From Labilithrix sp. (GTDB lineage: Bacteria; Myxococcota_A; Polyangia; Polyangiales; Polyangiaceae), in the NCBI GenBank assembly GCA_019637175.1, contig JAHBWD010000022.1, forward strand, positions 58,750 through 122,749: a stretch of 64,000 nt of DNA, read 5' to 3'. The notes under the pieces were generated by a model, which was not told the DNA's origin, searched no databases, and saw only the letters and a list, made by a program, of their open reading frames with translations. The translations under genes were made by a program, and so were the position numbers. Every line of letters starts with the position of its first letter. Position 1 is the first letter of the stretch. Positions 61,060-64,000 of this stretch are shown one piece after another.

Positions 61060-61914
61060 ATGAGGGCTTGCTTCGCTGCTTTTGCTTCGCTCCTGCTCGT
61101 GGCTTGCGGCGCCTACGACGCCGCCGAGGATCCCAACGCGCCCGCGCCGAAGGACGGCGCGCAGAACACCCCCGCCGTCGCCCTCCGGACGGACGCGCGT
61201 GACGGGCGTGCTCACGCCGCCCTCACGGCGGAGACCGTGGGTGAGCGCGGGACGAAGCCGGCGGCCTTCGTCTGCCGCAAGGGCGCCTTCTGCGACGACT
61301 TCGAGGAGAAGAGCCTCGGCACGCGCTGGTCGGATCTCGTGCAGGAGAGCGGCGGTCGCGTCCGGCTCGGCGAGGGCTCGTCGGCCTCGGCCGGCAGGGG
61401 CTCGCTCGAGATCTTCACGCGCGACGCGAGCTCGCGCGCGTTCTTGAGCCACGAGGTGGTGGCGGATCTCTCCGGCTCGTGGTCGGGCGCGCTCGGCTTC
61501 GCGCTCCGTGTCGATTCCGTTCCGCGCAAGGCGCTCGGCGGCCCCGAGCTCACGATGACGACGAGCGACGGCGTCCTCGCGATCGGCGTCGTGCTCAAGC
61601 CCGAAGGCCTCGTCCTCGAGCAGCGCGCCACCGAGAGCTGCCTCAAGGAGGATCGCTGCAAGTCGCGCTCGTGGGTCATCGCCCCCGCGCTCGACAATCA
61701 CTGGTACGACGTCCGCATCGGCGTCGAAGCGAACCCCGCCGACATCGCCCCCTACGGCCGCATCGAGATCACCGTCGACGGCGGCGAGCTCCTCGCCGGC
61801 GACCTCACCATCCCGATGTTCGATCGCGGCGCGTTCCTCCGCGCCGGCGTCACCCAGGGCGACATCGAGCCCGCCCGCGCCGTCGTCGACGACGTCTCGC
61901 TCCTCGTCCGCTGA
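61060..61914 (+). CDS. lipoprotein with concanavalin-like domain, copy 2
   Basis: A 284-residue paralogue of the preceding gene. The lipobox is LLLVAC at residue ~16; the shared core FVCRKGAFCDDFEEKSLGTRWSDL is at ~73. Matching blocks follow: SGSWSGALGFALRVDSVPRKALGG, EPEGLVLEQRA-like, and VRIGVEANPADIAPYGRIEITVDGG, each parallel to copy 1. Compared with copy 1 it has a longer linker and an insert with two further Cys (ESCLKEDRCKS). The tandem arrangement is a gene duplication. Confidence 0.65.
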   Translation: MRACFAAFASLLLVACGAYDAAEDPNAPAPKDGAQNTPAVALRTDARDGRAHAALTAETVGERGTKPAAFVCRKGAFCDDFEEKSLGTRWSDLVQESGGRVRLGEGSSASAGRGSLEIFTRDASSRAFLSHEVVADLSGSWSGALGFALRVDSVPRKALGGPELTMTTSDGVLAIGVVLKPEGLVLEQRATESCLKEDRCKSRSWVIAPALDNHWYDVRIGVEANPADIAPYGRIEITVDGGELLAGDLTIPMFDRGAFLRAGVTQGDIEPARAVVDDVSLLVR

Positions 61915-62017
61915 TCGCGTTGCGTTCGCGTGCTCGCAGCGTCGGTCCGTGCCTGCCGAGGTGGCTCCTGTAGGTAAGACCGACGCCGCGAGCACACGAA
62001 CCCAAACAAAAACACTT

Positions 62018-62040
62018 CCGCGCCTCCGCGCCTCTCTTTC
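62018..62040. repeat. short GC-rich repeat between convergent genes
   Basis: CCGCGCCTCCGCGCCTCTCT followed by TTC. It resembles the right arm of the terminator-like repeat at 11064-11086 (CGCGCCTTCGCGCCTCTCTT). Both lie just outside the 3' end of a leftward gene, before convergent stops. No left-arm partner was found here. Confidence 0.5.
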
Positions 62041-62054
62041 CTCTCCCCGAGCGA

Positions 62055-63257
62055 TCAGAGAGCGACGAGCGACACGTCGAGGATGTCTCCGCTGCACGAT
62101 CGCAGCGAGTCGAGCACCTCGGCCGAAGGCGCGCGATCGACGTGGATGCGCGCGACCGCGGCGCGCGCCCCCTCGAAGACGATGTTCTCCGTCTCCTGGA
62201 CGTTGATCCCGCCGCGCTTGAGGCATTCGAAGAGCGCCGCGAGGACGCCGACGCGATCGTAGTGCCGCACGGCGAGGAGGTGCGTCGCCGGTGACTTGCG
62301 CGCGAGGTTGACGACGTTCGGCGGGCGCCCCGTCTCTTTGTAGAGCCGGACGATGCGGACGGTCTCCTCCGCGATCGCCTCTTGCGCCTGATCGGTCGAG
62401 GCGCCCACGTGGTGCGTGCCGATCACGCCGAGGAGGTTGAAGATCGGCGCGCTCACCGGGCCCGCGCCGCCGCTCGGCTCTTCGGCGAAGACGTCGAGCC
62501 CCGCGCGGATCCCGCGCTCTTTCACCGCGCGCTCGAGCGCGACCTGATCGACCACCTCCGCGCGTGACGTGTTGAGGAAGAGCGCGCCCTTCTTCATCGA
62601 CGCGAAGACGCCGTCGCCCACGATCCCGCGCGTCTCCGGGACGAGCGCGAGGTGCACCGTGAGGACGTCGGACGCGGCGGCGACCTCCGTCGGCGTCGCC
62701 ATCAAGGTGACGCCCATGGCGAGCGCGATCGAGGGCGGCATGTGGGCGTCCCACGCGACGACGGTCATGCCGAAGGCCTTCGCCCGCCGGACGACCTCCG
62801 CGCCGATCGTGCCCACGCCGAGGACGCCGAGCGTGCGTCCGAAGAGGCCGCGCGCCTTGCCGTACTCCTTCTTGTTCCACTTGCCGGCGGCGAGATCGGC
62901 CGTCTGCTCGGCGATCCGGCGGTCGGTCGCGAGCATGAGCCCCATCGTGAGCTCGGCGACCGCGACCGCGTTCTTGCCGGGGCAGTTCGCGACCCAGATC
63001 CCGCGCTCGCTCGCAGCCTCGACGTCGATCGTGTTCACGCCCGCGCCGGCGCGGATCACGAGCGAGAGCTTGCCCGCTTCGAGCATGGGCCGCGTCACCT
63101 CCGTCGACCTCACGACGAGGACGTCGGCCTCCGTTCCCTTCACCGCGGCGAGCAGCGTGTCCTTCGCCGCGTCGGGCTCGTAGGCCACCTCGCAGCCGAT
63201 CTCCGCGAGCCCGCGGCGCCCCGAATCTTCGAACTTGTCCGCGACCAGCACCTTCAT
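62055..63257 (-). CDS. serA: D-3-phosphoglycerate dehydrogenase
   Basis: First step of serine synthesis, oxidising 3-phosphoglycerate with NAD. The 400-residue length is that of the type with a C-terminal ACT domain. The NAD fold carries GVLGVGTIGAEVVRRA (GxGxxG); catalytic Arg is in NTSRAEVVD, the acid in DVFAEEP and the His in GTHHVGASTDQAQ. The last ~80 residues (VRHYDRVGVLAALFECLKRGGINVQETEN) are ACT-like, possibly for serine feedback. ATG 63257 gives the family start MKVLVADK. Confidence 0.94.
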   Translation of the reverse strand: MKVLVADKFEDSGRRGLAEIGCEVAYEPDAAKDTLLAAVKGTEADVLVVRSTEVTRPMLEAGKLSLVIRAGAGVNTIDVEAASERGIWVANCPGKNAVAVAELTMGLMLATDRRIAEQTADLAAGKWNKKEYGKARGLFGRTLGVLGVGTIGAEVVRRAKAFGMTVVAWDAHMPPSIALAMGVTLMATPTEVAAASDVLTVHLALVPETRGIVGDGVFASMKKGALFLNTSRAEVVDQVALERAVKERGIRAGLDVFAEEPSGGAGPVSAPIFNLLGVIGTHHVGASTDQAQEAIAEETVRIVRLYKETGRPPNVVNLARKSPATHLLAVRHYDRVGVLAALFECLKRGGINVQETENIVFEGARAAVARIHVDRAPSAEVLDSLRSCSGDILDVSLVAL

Positions 63258-63313
63258 GCGGCGCAGCATACTTCCATCTATTGCCGGCGCGAACGACCCT
63301 CTATGCTCGACCG

Positions 63314-64000
63314 ATGTCGAAGACCACGCGCACGCTGATCAAGGGGGGAACGGTCGTCACGGCGGTGGACACCTACGTGGCTGACCTTGCCATCGTCGAC
63401 GACAAGATCGCGGCCATCTTCGGCCCCGGCGCGGCGCCACCCGGACCGTGGGACGTGACCATCGACGCCACGGGCAAGCACATCCTCCCGGGCGGCATCG
63501 ACGCGCACACGCACATGGACATGCCGTTCGGCGGCACGACCTCGAGCGACGACTTCGAGACGGGCACGCGCGCGGCGGCCTACGGCGGCACGACCTGCAT
63601 CGTCGACTTCGCGATCCAGACGAAGGGCGATCCGCTCCGCAAGGGCCTCGACGCGTGGCACGCGAAGGCCGAAGGCAAGGCCGCGGCCGACTACGCCTTC
63701 CACATGATCATGACCGACGTGAACGATCAGACGATCCCCGAGATGGGGCAGGTCGTGAGCGAAGGCATCACGTCGTTCAAGATGTTCATGGCGTACCCCG
63801 GCGTCCTCTTCGTCGACGACGGGCAGATCTTCCGCGGCATGCAGCGCGCGGCCGAGCTCGGCGCGCTCATCTGCATGCACGCCGAGAACGGGATCCCGAT
63901 CGACATCCTCGTCGCGCAGGCGCTCGCCAAGGGCCACACCGCGCCGATCTACCACGCGCTCACGCGCCCGCAGATCGCCGAGGCCGAGGGCACGCACCGC
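63314..64000 (+). CDS. hydantoinase/dihydropyrimidinase, N-terminal part
   Basis: The gene runs off the right edge; 229 residues are visible. It belongs to the cyclic amidohydrolases: the zinc motif is GIDAHTHMDMP near residue 64, TTCIVDFAIQ follows, and the Lys that is carboxylated to bridge the two zinc ions is in ITSFKMFMAYPG. Later CMHAENG gives another metal-binding His. Dihydropyrimidinases, hydantoinases and allantoinases share this frame; DMPFGGTTSSDDFETGT favours dihydropyrimidinase/hydantoinase. It diverges from serA by 56 bases. Confidence 0.88.
   Translation, partial: MSKTTRTLIKGGTVVTAVDTYVADLAIVDDKIAAIFGPGAAPPGPWDVTIDATGKHILPGGIDAHTHMDMPFGGTTSSDDFETGTRAAAYGGTTCIVDFAIQTKGDPLRKGLDAWHAKAEGKAAADYAFHMIMTDVNDQTIPEMGQVVSEGITSFKMFMAYPGVLFVDDGQIFRGMQRAAELGALICMHAENGIPIDILVAQALAKGHTAPIYHALTRPQIAEAEGTHR

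Overview
High-GC chromosomal window from a delta-lineage predator-type bacterium, most likely a myxobacterium of the Polyangiales (Sorangium/Labilithrix-like). The basis is very high G+C at third positions, three eukaryote-like Ser/Thr protein kinases, FHA-domain proteins, a sigma-54 activator with an FHA sensor, and many lipoproteins with low-complexity Gly/Ser/Pro/Ala segments. GTG and TTG starts are common and few genes form long operons. I see no rRNA, tRNA, CRISPR array, complete insertion sequence or prophage.

Layout. 1-6.6 kb: PilZ-like fragment, a secreted trypsin-fold lipoprotein with Thr in place of the catalytic Ser, a Cys-rich lipoprotein, FabH, a beta-helix lipoprotein and a protein with an 18-bp minisatellite. 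6.6-11 kb: SpeD, a thioredoxin-fold lipoprotein, SelO and an HSL-type esterase. 11-15.6 kb: the glyoxylate shunt (aceB-aceA) divergent from a RamB/PrpR-type XRE regulator, with paired palindromes in the shared promoter region. 15.7-24.2 kb: double-FHA protein, SDR oxidoreductase, Pgi, a two-gene ABC exporter and a Ser/Thr kinase. 24.2-30.7 kb: XPG-type 5' nuclease, DUF2804-like protein, APC permease and small envelope proteins. 30.7-36.4 kb: phosphoesterase, sugar-phosphate nucleotidyltransferase and a complete carbohydrate ABC importer. 36.4-41.1 kb: FHA/sigma-54 activator with tandem operator-like repeats, a terminator, a hairpin-rich noncoding island, a heme/copper monooxygenase-like lipoprotein and a divergent GntR regulator sharing an inverted 9-bp motif. 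41.4-44.5 kb: a Pro/Ala-rich membrane protein and an NCS1 transporter whose convergent 3' ends are duplicated around a toxin-antitoxin relic. 44.6-49.3 kb: membrane protein and two overlapping kinase genes. 49.4-52.2 kb: probable operon of a P460-like heme lipoprotein, a SprT-like/DUF2786 metalloprotease and an Ogt-AlkA fusion. 52.3-62 kb: accessory stretch of lipoproteins, an unknown gene that may be an immunity gene, a truncated chimeric reading frame carrying a copy of the tail of a GTPase found 2.8 kb away, a HIT protein, a GDPD remnant, the GTPase itself and two paralogous lipoproteins. 62-64 kb: SerA and the start of a hydantoinase/dihydropyrimidinase.

The two places with the strongest signs of recent rearrangement are 42.4-43.1 kb (intact RHH antitoxin with a perfect palindromic operator, PIN toxin with an internal deletion, flanking imperfect direct repeats of about 85-93 bp) and 54.8-60.0 kb (GTPase-tail duplication fused to a toxin-like C-terminus, with an unrelated gene starting 6 nt downstream). 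Both are read directly from sequence; the functional interpretation is inference.
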